Of a stretch of DNA of 64,000 nt, positions 26,198 through 34,498 are shown piece by piece. The stretch is from assembly GCF_003610405.1 (NCBI RefSeq), contig NZ_RAQC01000002.1, positions 186,001-250,000 of the forward strand. Reading direction: 5' to 3'. Every line of letters starts with the position of its first letter. Within the stretch, counting starts at the first letter, position 1. The notes beneath the pieces were generated by a model. It did not search any database, was not told the origin of the DNA, and saw only the letters and a list, made by a program, of their open reading frames with translations. Made by a program: the position numbers and the translations under genes. Origin of the DNA: Microbacterium sp. AG238 (GTDB lineage Bacteria; Actinomycetota; Actinomycetes; Actinomycetales; Microbacteriaceae).

Positions 26198-28158
26198 GTG
26201 AGACCGAGGCGCCAAAGCCTTTCCCGGCGGACGGTCGGCGGATCATCTTCTATCTCCTGTGGGACGCCAGGGGGCATGTCGATGACTACGTTCTGTACAA
26301 GCTCGAGAGGCTGCGCCCGTTCGCGGAGCACATCTTCGTCGTCGTCAACGGACAGCTGACCGACGAGGGCCGCGCCAAGCTCGAGGGACTGGTCGACACC
26401 ATCTGGCTGCGGCCCAACGTCGGATTCGACGTCTGGGGGTACAAGGAGGCCCTCAGCGAGTTCGGCGAGGAGCGCCTGGCCGAGTTCGACGAGCTCATCC
26501 TCATGAACTACACCTGGTTCGGTCCGGTGAACCCCTTCGAGCCCGTCTTCGAACGCATGGACCGGGCACCGGTCCACTTCTGGGGGATGACCGAGCACGG
26601 AAAGCTCCGGCCCAACCCCTTCACCCGGACGGGGGTGCTCCACTCGCACATCCAGTCCCACTGGATCGCGGTACGCAAGAGCATGTTCCAGTCCGATCTG
26701 TGGCGGACCTACTGGGACGAGATGCCGCCGATCGTGTCGTACACGGACTCCATCCTCAGTCACGAGTCGAAGTTCACGCATCACTTCAGTTCGGCGGGAT
26801 TCGAGTACGAGGTCGCCTTCCCGCAGCGCAACTACTCGACGTGGCACCCCGCATTCTTCGATGCGGAGGCGCTGCTGGATGACGGCTGTCCCGCGCTGAA
26901 GCGTCGCCCGTTCTTCCACGACCCTCTGCTGATCGACCGGCAGGCGATCGTGCCTCGGCGGTTCGTGGAGAAGGCGTCTCAGCTCGGCTACCCGACGGAG
27001 CTGATCTGGCAGAACATCTCGAAGTCGTCGCAGCCCAAAGTCGTGAACACGAACTCCGCGATGCTCGAGATCATGCCCGACGTCGACATCTCCTATGACG
27101 AGACCAAGCCGTTGCGCTTGGCGGTCATCGTGCACATCTACTACCCCGAGCTCACTCGAGAGCTCTTCTCTTACGCGGCGAATCTGCCCTCGGAGTACGA
27201 CGTCTACGTGACGACGGACACGAAAGCCAAGGGCGAAGTCATCCGCACGATCGTGGACGAGCTGGATCAGCCGCTCATGCGCAAGCTCGACATCCGGTGT
27301 CTGCCGTCCAATCGCGGTCGCGATATGGGTGCCTTCTTCGTCGGATGCCGCGACGTGATCCGCTCGGACGACTACGACGTGATCCTCAAGATCCACTCGA
27401 AGAAGACCGTGCAAGAGGGCATGAACGCGGGGGAGTTCTTCCGGCGGCACCAGATCATGAACCTTCTGAACTCGCGCGGTTACGCGGCCAACCTCATCGC
27501 CCTGTTCCAGCGCGAGCCCGGCCTCGGCCTCGCGTACGCGCCCACCATCCACATCGGCTACCCGGTTCTGGGCCGGGGCTGGTTCGCCAACAAGGACGCG
27601 ACGAAGAAGATGGCGAAGAAGCTCGGGATCTCCGTTCCGTTCGATGATCCGTCGCCTCTCGCCCCATACGGCTGCATGTTCGCGTTCCGACCCGAAGCCT
27701 TGCGCCTGATGACCGACCAGGAGCTCACCTACAAGGACTACCCGTCCCCGAAAGAGCACATCGACGGCAGTATCGCCCACGCACAGGAGCGACTGTTCAG
27801 CTACGCCGCGGCAGAGCTCGGATATCACACGAAGACCGTCGCCACCGCGCGTTACGCCGCCATCAGCCACACCTCTCTCGAGTACAAGCTCGACCGGATG
27901 AGCAAGAACATCCAGGGGTATGCCATCGATCAGGTCGGGTTGCTCGACGCTTCGGGCGACTTCCTCGGTGGGGGGCCGTTCGGTTATGCGAAGGCCTACA
28001 TCCGGCTGCGCCATCCGCGCGCGGTCCCGGTGCTGCGCGCTTTCTACCGACCCGCCCGCGGAATCGCTCGCGTGCTTCGTGATCCTCGCGGCTGGGCTCG
28101 CCGCCGCCGTCCGTTCCGTCCCGTCGAGGACGGGATCGACGACATGGAACTGCTGTGA
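26194..28158 (+). CDS. Rhamnan synthesis protein F (RgpF) family glycosyltransferase
   Basis: A 654-residue RgpF-like protein. The C-terminal half (about 300-580) has the family hallmark: VHIYYPELTRELFSYAANLP, then LPSNRGRDMGAFFVG, DVILKIHSKKTVQ, YAPTIHIGYPV and YGCMFAFRPEAL. The N-terminal half (about 15-280) repeats the same plan more loosely (RIIFYLLWDARGHVDDYVL, LRPNVGFDVWGYKEAL, LILMNYTWFGPVNPFEPVF), so the protein looks like two related modules. In streptococci RgpF adds rhamnose side chains or extends rhamnan. Together with the rml genes 8-15 kb downstream it points to a rhamnose- or 6-deoxyhexose-containing polymer. Both ends overlap neighbours by 4 bp. Confidence 0.88.
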   Translation: MSETEAPKPFPADGRRIIFYLLWDARGHVDDYVLYKLERLRPFAEHIFVVVNGQLTDEGRAKLEGLVDTIWLRPNVGFDVWGYKEALSEFGEERLAEFDELILMNYTWFGPVNPFEPVFERMDRAPVHFWGMTEHGKLRPNPFTRTGVLHSHIQSHWIAVRKSMFQSDLWRTYWDEMPPIVSYTDSILSHESKFTHHFSSAGFEYEVAFPQRNYSTWHPAFFDAEALLDDGCPALKRRPFFHDPLLIDRQAIVPRRFVEKASQLGYPTELIWQNISKSSQPKVVNTNSAMLEIMPDVDISYDETKPLRLAVIVHIYYPELTRELFSYAANLPSEYDVYVTTDTKAKGEVIRTIVDELDQPLMRKLDIRCLPSNRGRDMGAFFVGCRDVIRSDDYDVILKIHSKKTVQEGMNAGEFFRRHQIMNLLNSRGYAANLIALFQREPGLGLAYAPTIHIGYPVLGRGWFANKDATKKMAKKLGISVPFDDPSPLAPYGCMFAFRPEALRLMTDQELTYKDYPSPKEHIDGSIAHAQERLFSYAAAELGYHTKTVATARYAAISHTSLEYKLDRMSKNIQGYAIDQVGLLDASGDFLGGGPFGYAKAYIRLRHPRAVPVLRAFYRPARGIARVLRDPRGWARRRRPFRPVEDGIDDMELL

Positions 28159-29333
28159 CCTCACTCGCGGCGGCTTTCGATCCTCGCAGCAACTCGATCG
28201 GTTTCCTCCGGTGGCTGCTCGCCTTCGCGGTGATCTTCTCGCACGCCGGTCCGATCGCGGGCTTCTACGGCGGGCGCGACCTGGGGACCCAATGGAGTGA
28301 CGAGCAATCCCTGGGCGGCGTGGCTGTCTCCGGGTTCTTCTTCATGTCGGGCTTCCTCATCACCCGCAGCAAGATGGGCAGGACGAGCACGCCCCGGTTC
28401 TTCTGGCACCGCGTGCTCCGCATCTACCCCGGTTGGTTCCTCGCGCTGCTCATCACCGCCTTCGTCTTCGCTCCGCTCGCGTGGTATCGCGAGGCGGGCA
28501 CGTGGGACGGGTTCTGGAATGCGACCGAGCAATCGCCATGGACGTACTTCTCCAACAACTTCACTCTCATCCTCAACCAGCTGAACATCGCGGGGATGGG
28601 AACCTCGATCCCGCAGTACGCGCATGGGATCCAGGACTGGAACGGGTCGGCCTGGACGCTCGCATTCGAGTTCGGTGCATACATCCTCGTCGGCGCGCTG
28701 GGCGTCTTCGGAGCCCTGGCCAACCGGATGGTCGGCGGGATGATCGCGGGCGCGATCATCGTGCTCGCGGCCCTCCAGTGGCTGGGCATCGGAAATCTCG
28801 TCGGCCTGTCCTCGATCTTCGGCGACTTCCGCGTCCTCCTCCTCATGGCGCCCTTCGCCTGGGGCATCCTCTTCTGCCTGTTCGCCGACCGCATCCCGAT
28901 CGACGACCGGCTCGCCGCCGCGTGCCTCGTCGTCGCGCTGTACACCTACGCGAAAGGCGGCTGGCTCGTATTCGGGCTCTACGCCTTCTGCTACTTCCTG
29001 ATGTGGTTCGCCGTCCGTGTGCCCATCCGACACTGGGACCGTCACGGCGACTTCTCATATGGCATCTACATCATCGGCTGGCCTTTGATGGCGTTCGTGA
29101 CGTACTTCGGACTTCAGCAGGCAGGACTCGTGGTCTACCACGTCGTCGTGATCGTCGGATGCCACGTGTACGCCTATCTGAGCTGGCATCTCATCGAGCG
29201 GCCCGCGATGTCACTCAAGAACTGGTCGCCGCGCTGGATGACCTCGTTCGCAGACCGCACTCGCGAAAGCAGATCACGTCTCGCAGGACGCGTGCGGCAG
29301 CAGCTCGTCATCACTCCGGGGGGCCGCCGATGA
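28155..29333 (+). CDS. Membrane acyltransferase 3 (O-acetyltransferase)
   Basis: A 392-residue acyltransferase-3 with about ten membrane helices. Conserved features: NSIGFLRWLLAFAVIFSHAGPI near the N-terminus with the catalytic-type histidine, GVAVSGFFFMSGFLITRSKMGR, FFWHRVLRIYPGWFLAL (the RxxR-type R/H site) and GSAWTLAFEFGAY. The family moves acetyl from acetyl-CoA across the membrane to a carrier or glycan. The following gene encodes an SGNH-like exported protein overlapping by 4 bp, a pair like AlgI/AlgJ-type or PatA/PatB acetylation systems. It probably decorates the polymer made by the upstream transferases. Confidence 0.9.
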   Translation: MTSLAAAFDPRSNSIGFLRWLLAFAVIFSHAGPIAGFYGGRDLGTQWSDEQSLGGVAVSGFFFMSGFLITRSKMGRTSTPRFFWHRVLRIYPGWFLALLITAFVFAPLAWYREAGTWDGFWNATEQSPWTYFSNNFTLILNQLNIAGMGTSIPQYAHGIQDWNGSAWTLAFEFGAYILVGALGVFGALANRMVGGMIAGAIIVLAALQWLGIGNLVGLSSIFGDFRVLLLMAPFAWGILFCLFADRIPIDDRLAAACLVVALYTYAKGGWLVFGLYAFCYFLMWFAVRVPIRHWDRHGDFSYGIYIIGWPLMAFVTYFGLQQAGLVVYHVVVIVGCHVYAYLSWHLIERPAMSLKNWSPRWMTSFADRTRESRSRLAGRVRQQLVITPGGRR

Positions 29334-30541
29334 CGGCGGGACTGACCGGGCTTCCGGAGGGACAGGAGCTGCGTCCCCGGCAGCGGTGGTGGCGCCGGCT
29401 GACATACCTTCCCCTCGTCATGCTCGGGATACTGAGCGTGCTCGCCCTCGTCGCGGGCGTCGTCGTGGCGGCCTCCCTCGAGTCGCGAGCGACGAGCCCG
29501 GCGGCCGTGTCACCGGTGGGCGACGGGCCGCAGACGGCCGCCGACGCGCTGTGTCGCCCGGAAGTGGCGACATCTGACGACGAGCCATGGCTCGATGATC
29601 CGAGCTCCGCGGAGGCGGCATGGCAGGAGCACGCCGACGCTGTCGCTCAGCCCTACCTGGTCGGTCCGAACGGGTGGATCTTCTGGAGCGACGAGATCGA
29701 CCAGTATGCGTCGCAGGCGGTCGGCCGGGTCAATCTCAGCCAGCTCGATGTCGATCGGTGGGTCGATCACCTCACATCGTTGCGGGACGGCTTCGCGGCC
29801 GACGGGATCGAGTTCTACGTGATCGTCACGCCCTCGACCTCGAGTGTCTATCCCGAAGAGCTCCCGGAATGGATGCAGGCACTCCGCGGCTCGACCAGCA
29901 TGGATCAGCTCGCCGCCGCGGCCGGCGGCCTCCCGCTCATCGACCTGCGGGCCGGCCTGATCGAGCAGAAGTCAGACGATGCTCACCTCTTCAGCTGGAG
30001 CAACAGCCACTGGACCGACTTCGGCGCGTATGCCAGCTGGAGCCAGATCTCTGCGTGCGTCAACGAGATCTATCCCTCGGAGCGTCCACTTCAGGTGCCT
30101 CCCATCGAGGGAACTCGAGTCATCGGCGACTTCAACGAGTGGGCGTCGTTCGGCGTCGAGAGCCCGGGAGCGGACTGGGCGGTGCCGGTGTACAGCGAAC
30201 CGCTGCGCGAAGTCACGCGGACCCGGGATGACGGCAGCGTCGAGACGGTGCCGGGCGAGGCCACGACCGACGCCAGCATCCTGCCGGTCACGACCGAGGT
30301 TTCGGAGTCGACGACGGGCAAGAAGGCGTTGATCTTCCGCGATTCGATGGGTGGTGGACTCTCGCCGCTGTGGCAGCAGTCGTACTCCACGACGTGGCAG
30401 TTCTGGCACCGCTACCGCGCCGACTTCGAGGACCCGGTCTCCTACCGCGACTACGTGGCGCAGTACGCACCGGATGTCGTCGTTCTGCAAATCGCCGAGC
30501 GCCATCTTCTCAATGCTCCGCCCAGTGGCAGCGGCTATTAA
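29330..30541 (+). CDS. AlgJ/AlgX-like SGNH hydrolase-fold protein, partner in glycan O-acetylation
   Basis: A 403-residue protein with a cytoplasmic N-terminus, one membrane helix (about 25-48, LTYLPLVMLGILSVLALVAG) and an extracytoplasmic SGNH-like domain. Candidate catalytic residues fit the AlgJ/AlgX order: an early block YVIVTPSTSSVYPEELPEWM, then SWSNSHWTDFGAY with His227, and FRDSMGGGLSP with Asp338 and Ser339. The start ATG at 29330 overlaps the acyltransferase stop by 4 bp; a longer upstream reading would run inside the acyltransferase gene and was rejected. It most likely receives acetyl from the acyltransferase and transfers it to polysaccharide outside the cell. Ten bases separate it from the lipoprotein gene. 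Confidence 0.83.
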   Translation: MTAGLTGLPEGQELRPRQRWWRRLTYLPLVMLGILSVLALVAGVVVAASLESRATSPAAVSPVGDGPQTAADALCRPEVATSDDEPWLDDPSSAEAAWQEHADAVAQPYLVGPNGWIFWSDEIDQYASQAVGRVNLSQLDVDRWVDHLTSLRDGFAADGIEFYVIVTPSTSSVYPEELPEWMQALRGSTSMDQLAAAAGGLPLIDLRAGLIEQKSDDAHLFSWSNSHWTDFGAYASWSQISACVNEIYPSERPLQVPPIEGTRVIGDFNEWASFGVESPGADWAVPVYSEPLREVTRTRDDGSVETVPGEATTDASILPVTTEVSESTTGKKALIFRDSMGGGLSPLWQQSYSTTWQFWHRYRADFEDPVSYRDYVAQYAPDVVVLQIAERHLLNAPPSGSGY

Positions 30542-30551
30542 TGTAGCTCCC

Positions 30552-31058
30552 ATGCTCCCCGCGCGGTCACCCTTGCGTCCACTCGTCGTCGTCGTCCTCG
30601 CCGGCGTCATCGCCTTGAGCGGATGTGCGACTCCGCCGGGCGGCGCAGCATCGCCCATCAGCCCCTCGCCGACGGAGAGCGCAGAGCCGACGCCCCAAGC
30701 CAGTCAGACGCCCGGCGAGGTCGTGGAGAGCCCGGCCCCTAGCCCCAGCGCCGTCGATCCGGGCGAGCAGGCGACCGTCATGTTCATCACGCTGGAGGTC
30801 ATCGGCGGAACGCTGGAGGCGACCGGCACCGTGCCCGATGTGGTCGAGGAGGGCGGCACCTGCACGCTCACGCTCACCCAGGGGGATGCGACCCGGACGG
30901 TCGAGGCGAGCACGGCGACCGGCCCCGAGAGCACGTTCTGCGGCCTGATGACGATCCCGTCATCGGAGCTGGCGAGCGGCGACTGGCAGGCGACGTTGGC
31001 GTACCACTCCAGCGCACGGTCGGGTGTCTCCGAGACCGAATCGGTCACGCTCCCGTGA
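30552..31058 (+). CDS. Small predicted lipoprotein in the LGFP operon
   Basis: A 168-residue lipoprotein not recognised by family. Signal peptide RPLVVVVLAGVIALSGC with lipid-attached Cys25, followed by a Pro/Ser/Thr/Glu-rich linker (about 27-75), a likely wall-spanning spacer. The C-terminal 95 residues form a compact beta-rich domain with two cysteines (GGTCTLTL and STFCGLM), probably a disulfide, resembling an immunoglobulin-like fold. Its stop overlaps the LGFP protein's GTG by 4 bp, so the two are made together and may act together. The ATG at 30552 is the only start that gives a correct signal peptide. Confidence 0.8.
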   Translation: MLPARSPLRPLVVVVLAGVIALSGCATPPGGAASPISPSPTESAEPTPQASQTPGEVVESPAPSPSAVDPGEQATVMFITLEVIGGTLEATGTVPDVVEEGGTCTLTLTQGDATRTVEASTATGPESTFCGLMTIPSSELASGDWQATLAYHSSARSGVSETESVTLP

Positions 31059-33181
31059 TCGCGCGCTCGGCGGAACCGCGGCGGCGCATCACAGCGTTAC
31101 ATCTGGTCTTCGCGCTCGTCGCTGGCCTTCTGGTCGTCGTCGCACCGGCGGTGAGCCCGGTCTCGGCGCCGGCTGCCTCTGCCGCCAATGCGGCGGACTG
31201 GGATCCGGGCTACATCATCGACGATTCGGTCTTCTACTCCTCGACCGGCATGACCGCGAGCGAGGTGCAGTCCTTCCTCGACTCCCGGGTGCGCAATTGC
31301 GCGGCCGGGGCGACGTGCTTGAAGAACTACCGTCAGTCGACTGACAACCGACCCGTCGATCGGTACTGCGACGGATATCAGGGCAGCCCATCCGAGTCCG
31401 CTGCTCAGATCATCGACAAGGTCGCGCGCTCGTGCGGCATCAATCAGCGCGTTCTGCTCGTCCTGCTGGAGAAGGAGCAGAGCCTCGTCAGCTCGACGAA
31501 CCCGCCGGCCTGGGCGTACACGGCGGCGACCGGGCAAGGATGTCCCGACACGGCTCCGTGCGACCCGTCGACGAGTGGCTTCTTCTACCAGGTCTACTAC
31601 GCCGCCCGGCAGTTCGAGATCTACCGTCTGAACCCCAATAGCTTCGGCTATCGAGCGCAACGGTGGAACAACATCCTGTACAGTCCGACCACGTCGTGCG
31701 GTACGCGAAGCGTCTTCATCAACAATCAGGCCACGGCAGCCCTGTACATCTACACGCCCTACACGCCCAACCAGGCGGCGTTGGCGAACCTCTACGGCAC
31801 GGGTGACGCCTGTTCGTCGTACGGCAACCGGAACTTCTGGCGTATCTTCACCGATTGGTTCGGCGACCCGCGGTCGTATGAACCGCACCCCGGCTTCGTG
31901 GCGTACTGGAACGAGCGGGGCGGCGCGAGCGGCTCGATGGGCAAGCCCGTCTCGTATCCCGTGTATCTCGAGGCGAACGGACAGGGCTGGTACCAGCGGT
32001 TCGAGAAGGGCGTCGTCTACGGCAGCTATGCCGGCGGCACCGTCTTCATCAGCAACGCGGCGATCCTGGCCGAGTACGAGCGCCAAGGTGGTCCGGGCGC
32101 CGGCATGAGCTGGCCGAACAGCGAGATGACCTGTGATGCGCAGAGCCGGTGCATGCAGTCGTTCGTGAGTGCGTCGATGACGCAGTCCGCGCGGGCGGGT
32201 GCCCGGGTGATCTGGGGTGGGCTCAACGACTATTGGAAGCAGAACGGTGCGGTCGCCGGTGCGCTCGGCGTCGCGACCGGCGATGTCGCCTACCGGACGC
32301 AGGGGAGCCTGCCGGCCTGGGTCCAGGATTTCGAGGGCGGCCGGCTCGTGCAGAGCCCCTACGGCATCCAGGTTGTCCCGACGGGCGCTGTTCTGCGCCA
32401 ATGGGATGCCAACGGAGGCGGGGAGAACTGGCTCGGGTGGCCGACCGCCGGGTACACGTGCGAGGCGCTCGGCTGTGCCCAGCCGTTCGCGGGTGGCGTG
32501 ATCAGCTACAGCTCGAGCTTCGGCGCGCACGTCATCCTGGGCGGTTTCACCGCCGAATGGCAGCGTCGTGGCGGGCTGAGCCGCATGGGCCCGGCCTACG
32601 AAGACCTGCGGACGAGCACCACCGGGCGCGGGTGGCTGCAGAACTTCGGTGCCGGCGTCCTGACACAGGGACCTTCCGGCATGGTTCTCGTTCCTTATGG
32701 TCCTGAGCAGGCGGTCTGGACCGCAGCTCAGTCAGAACGGGGCTGGCTCGGCTGGCCGACCGGGGAGCGCGCCTGCGTCTCGGCAGGATGCGCGCAAGTC
32801 TTCTCCGGTGGAGCGGTCACTCACTCGCCGACGTGGGGCACGTACACGACCTTCGGATCGATCGGCGGTTCCTGGAGCGCAGCGGGCGGCATCGGCGGGT
32901 ACGGGCCGGCGTTGAACGCGCTCCGGTACAGCGATGCGAACGGCGGCGGTTGGGCGCAGCACTTCGGGTCGGGTGTCATCACCCAGCGTCGTGATCGGAC
33001 TCCGGTCTTCACTCCCTACAGCCCCATCATCGACATGTGGTACCACTACGGCGCCGAGGTGACGTGGCTCGGATGGCCGAACGGGGCACAGACGTGCGAC
33101 GCGAACGGCTGCGTTCAGCAGTTCCAGAACGGCGTGGCGCGATCTGACCGCGCAGGTCGGATTTCCTTCTTGCCACGATGA
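31055..33181 (+). CDS. Secreted protein with N-terminal globular domain and eight LGFP cell-wall-binding repeats
   Basis: A 708-residue exported protein. Signal peptide at about 12-46 (HLVFALVAGLLVVVAPAVSP then SAANA). Residues 47-278 form a Cys-containing domain (DDSVFYSSTGMTASEVQSFLD; INQRVLLVLLEKEQSLVSS; FYQVYYAARQFEIYRLNP; FWRIFTDWFGD) that I cannot assign firmly; the buried LLEKEQSLV is reminiscent of lysozyme-like folds. Residues 280-708 hold eight LGFP repeats of about 53 residues (W...GG...LGWP...F..G.I). Units 2, 4, 6 and 8 carry a C-x(4-5)-C pair, while units 1, 3, 5 and 7 do not, giving four two-unit super-repeats. LGFP repeats anchor proteins to wall polysaccharide in mycolate actinobacteria. 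It is last in the coupled operon and is followed by a strong hairpin. Confidence 0.88.
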   Translation: MIARSAEPRRRITALHLVFALVAGLLVVVAPAVSPVSAPAASAANAADWDPGYIIDDSVFYSSTGMTASEVQSFLDSRVRNCAAGATCLKNYRQSTDNRPVDRYCDGYQGSPSESAAQIIDKVARSCGINQRVLLVLLEKEQSLVSSTNPPAWAYTAATGQGCPDTAPCDPSTSGFFYQVYYAARQFEIYRLNPNSFGYRAQRWNNILYSPTTSCGTRSVFINNQATAALYIYTPYTPNQAALANLYGTGDACSSYGNRNFWRIFTDWFGDPRSYEPHPGFVAYWNERGGASGSMGKPVSYPVYLEANGQGWYQRFEKGVVYGSYAGGTVFISNAAILAEYERQGGPGAGMSWPNSEMTCDAQSRCMQSFVSASMTQSARAGARVIWGGLNDYWKQNGAVAGALGVATGDVAYRTQGSLPAWVQDFEGGRLVQSPYGIQVVPTGAVLRQWDANGGGENWLGWPTAGYTCEALGCAQPFAGGVISYSSSFGAHVILGGFTAEWQRRGGLSRMGPAYEDLRTSTTGRGWLQNFGAGVLTQGPSGMVLVPYGPEQAVWTAAQSERGWLGWPTGERACVSAGCAQVFSGGAVTHSPTWGTYTTFGSIGGSWSAAGGIGGYGPALNALRYSDANGGGWAQHFGSGVITQRRDRTPVFTPYSPIIDMWYHYGAEVTWLGWPNGAQTCDANGCVQQFQNGVARSDRAGRISFLPR
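31892..33178 (+). repeat. Eight LGFP units arranged as four alternating pairs
   Basis: Units begin near 31895, 32062, 32222, 32390, 32546, 32705, 32861 and 33026, so the single-unit period is about 160 bp and the paired period about 320 bp. The cysteine pair occurs only in even units. The copies are diverged in DNA, so this is an old repeat and not a recent expansion. Confidence 0.8.
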
Positions 33182-33185
33182 CCAA

Positions 33186-33221
33186 GTCGGGGTGGTCGCC
33201 CGGGAGGGCGATCACCCCGAC
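33186..33221. terminator. Strong bidirectional hairpin between the LGFP operon and wzt
   Basis: Two 16-nt arms differ at one position (a possible G-U pair) and flank the tetraloop GGGA. It lies 4 bp after the LGFP stop and 47 bp before the stop of the convergent ATPase gene, so it can end both transcripts. Confidence 0.75.
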
Positions 33222-33268
33222 ACCCGCTCCTCAACAGTCCGAGCGGGCTGGCCGGAGAACGCGTGCGA

Positions 33269-34498
33269 TCAGGGACGTGAGGTGTCGTTCTCGACCGCGA
33301 TGGCGGCCTCGACCACGCCCAGGTTGCCTTCGCCGCCCGTCATACGGAATCGCGCACCCTGCCAGAGCACGTGGGTGTCGACATCGATGGTCGGCGACGT
33401 GTTGGCGTTGATGAAGAACTCGCCGGGTCCCAGGTGAAGTGCGCCGATGCGGTAGTCCATGAAGTGGTCACCGGCCGAGATGGGGGGCAGGGTGGCATCG
33501 AGGCGCTCGGTGTTCGACGCGATCACCATCTGACCTGAACTGTTGTCGATGCTGAATCCGGTCGTCCATTGCTCCGCGCCCTCCGCGGCGTTCACATGGA
33601 TGCGCAGGATCATCGCGTCGCCGGGGTGGAAAGTCGTCGCGACCCGCCCTGATGCGTCGAGGGTCTCGATCTTCGTCACCGTCAGGGACTGGGCACGGAC
33701 CGGCTGCTGGCGGGCGGCGCGTTCGGCCTCGGCGCTCTCGCCGATGCGCTTGCCCTCCATGATGTCGCGCATCGCCGACAGGCCCTCGCGCACGTCGCCC
33801 GCGTGTACGACCTCTCCGTCCTTCAGCACGAAAGCGGTATCGCACAGCTCGGCGATCTGGCCGGCGGAGTGGCTGACGAGAATGATCGTCCGCCCTTCCT
33901 TCTGGAACGACCGGATCTTGTCCATGCACTTGCGCTGGAACGCCTCATCCCCGACGGCGAGTACCTCGTCGACGAGCAGGATGTCCGGATCGGTGTGCAC
34001 CGCGACGGCAAACGCGAGCCGCATGTACATGCCCGAGGAGTAGAACTTGACCTCGTTGTCGATGAACTCGCCGATGCCCGAGAACCGGACGATCTCGTCG
34101 TATCGCTCGTCGGTCTCGGCTCGGCTGAGCCCGAGGATGGCGGCGTTGAGGTAGACGTTCTCGCGACCACTGAGTTCGGGGTGGAAGCCGGCGCCGAGCT
34201 CGAGCAGAGCGGCCAGGCGTCCCCGGGTGAAGACCTCGCCCGTATCGGGGGTGAGGATGCCGCCGATCATCTTGAGCAGAGTGCTCTTTCCGGAGCCGTT
34301 GGCACCGAGGAGACCGACGGTCGTGCCCGCGCGGATCGATAGCGATACACCGTCGACGGCGGTGTAGTCGCGGCGGTGCTTGCGGTGGCGACGGAAGCCG
34401 ATGACCCGGTCCTTGAGCGAGTTGTCCTTCCGCACCACGAACGTCTTCGAGACGTTCTCGACGCGTACGACCTCGGGAGGTTCGATCGACACCATCAC
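33269..34498 (-). CDS. wzt: Polysaccharide ABC exporter ATPase with C-terminal Wzt domain
   Basis: A 409-residue ATPase of a Wzm/Wzt exporter. ATPase domain about 1-250: Walker A LLGANGSGKSTLL, the Q-loop-region variant, signature SSGMYMRLAFAVAV, Walker B ILLVDEVLAVGD and the switch histidine in ILVSHSAGQ. Residues 285-409 form a beta-sandwich Wzt-C type domain (ILRIHVNAAEGAEQWTTGFSID; TLPPISAGDHFMDYRIGAL; GEFFINANTSPTID) that reads the finished, often capped, glycan end before export. It starts at GTG 34498 or ATG 34495, overlapping the permease stop either way. This domain is absent from the second Wzt in the window, so the two exporters should have different substrate rules. Confidence 0.92.
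   Translation of the reverse strand: MMVSIEPPEVVRVENVSKTFVVRKDNSLKDRVIGFRRHRKHRRDYTAVDGVSLSIRAGTTVGLLGANGSGKSTLLKMIGGILTPDTGEVFTRGRLAALLELGAGFHPELSGRENVYLNAAILGLSRAETDERYDEIVRFSGIGEFIDNEVKFYSSGMYMRLAFAVAVHTDPDILLVDEVLAVGDEAFQRKCMDKIRSFQKEGRTIILVSHSAGQIAELCDTAFVLKDGEVVHAGDVREGLSAMRDIMEGKRIGESAEAERAARQQPVRAQSLTVTKIETLDASGRVATTFHPGDAMILRIHVNAAEGAEQWTTGFSIDNSSGQMVIASNTERLDATLPPISAGDHFMDYRIGALHLGPGEFFINANTSPTIDVDTHVLWQGARFRMTGGEGNLGVVEAAIAVENDTSRP

Noticed and set aside
25969..28164. A 731-codon open frame opposite the RgpF-like gene
   Set aside because: Antisense shadow of a strongly supported gene; composition is Val/Arg/Glu-rich without domains.
28433..30541. A 702-codon reading of the SGNH-like protein starting inside the acyltransferase
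   Set aside because: The extra 299 codons are an out-of-frame reading of the acyltransferase gene; ATG 29330 gives the 4-bp overlap and a proper membrane anchor.
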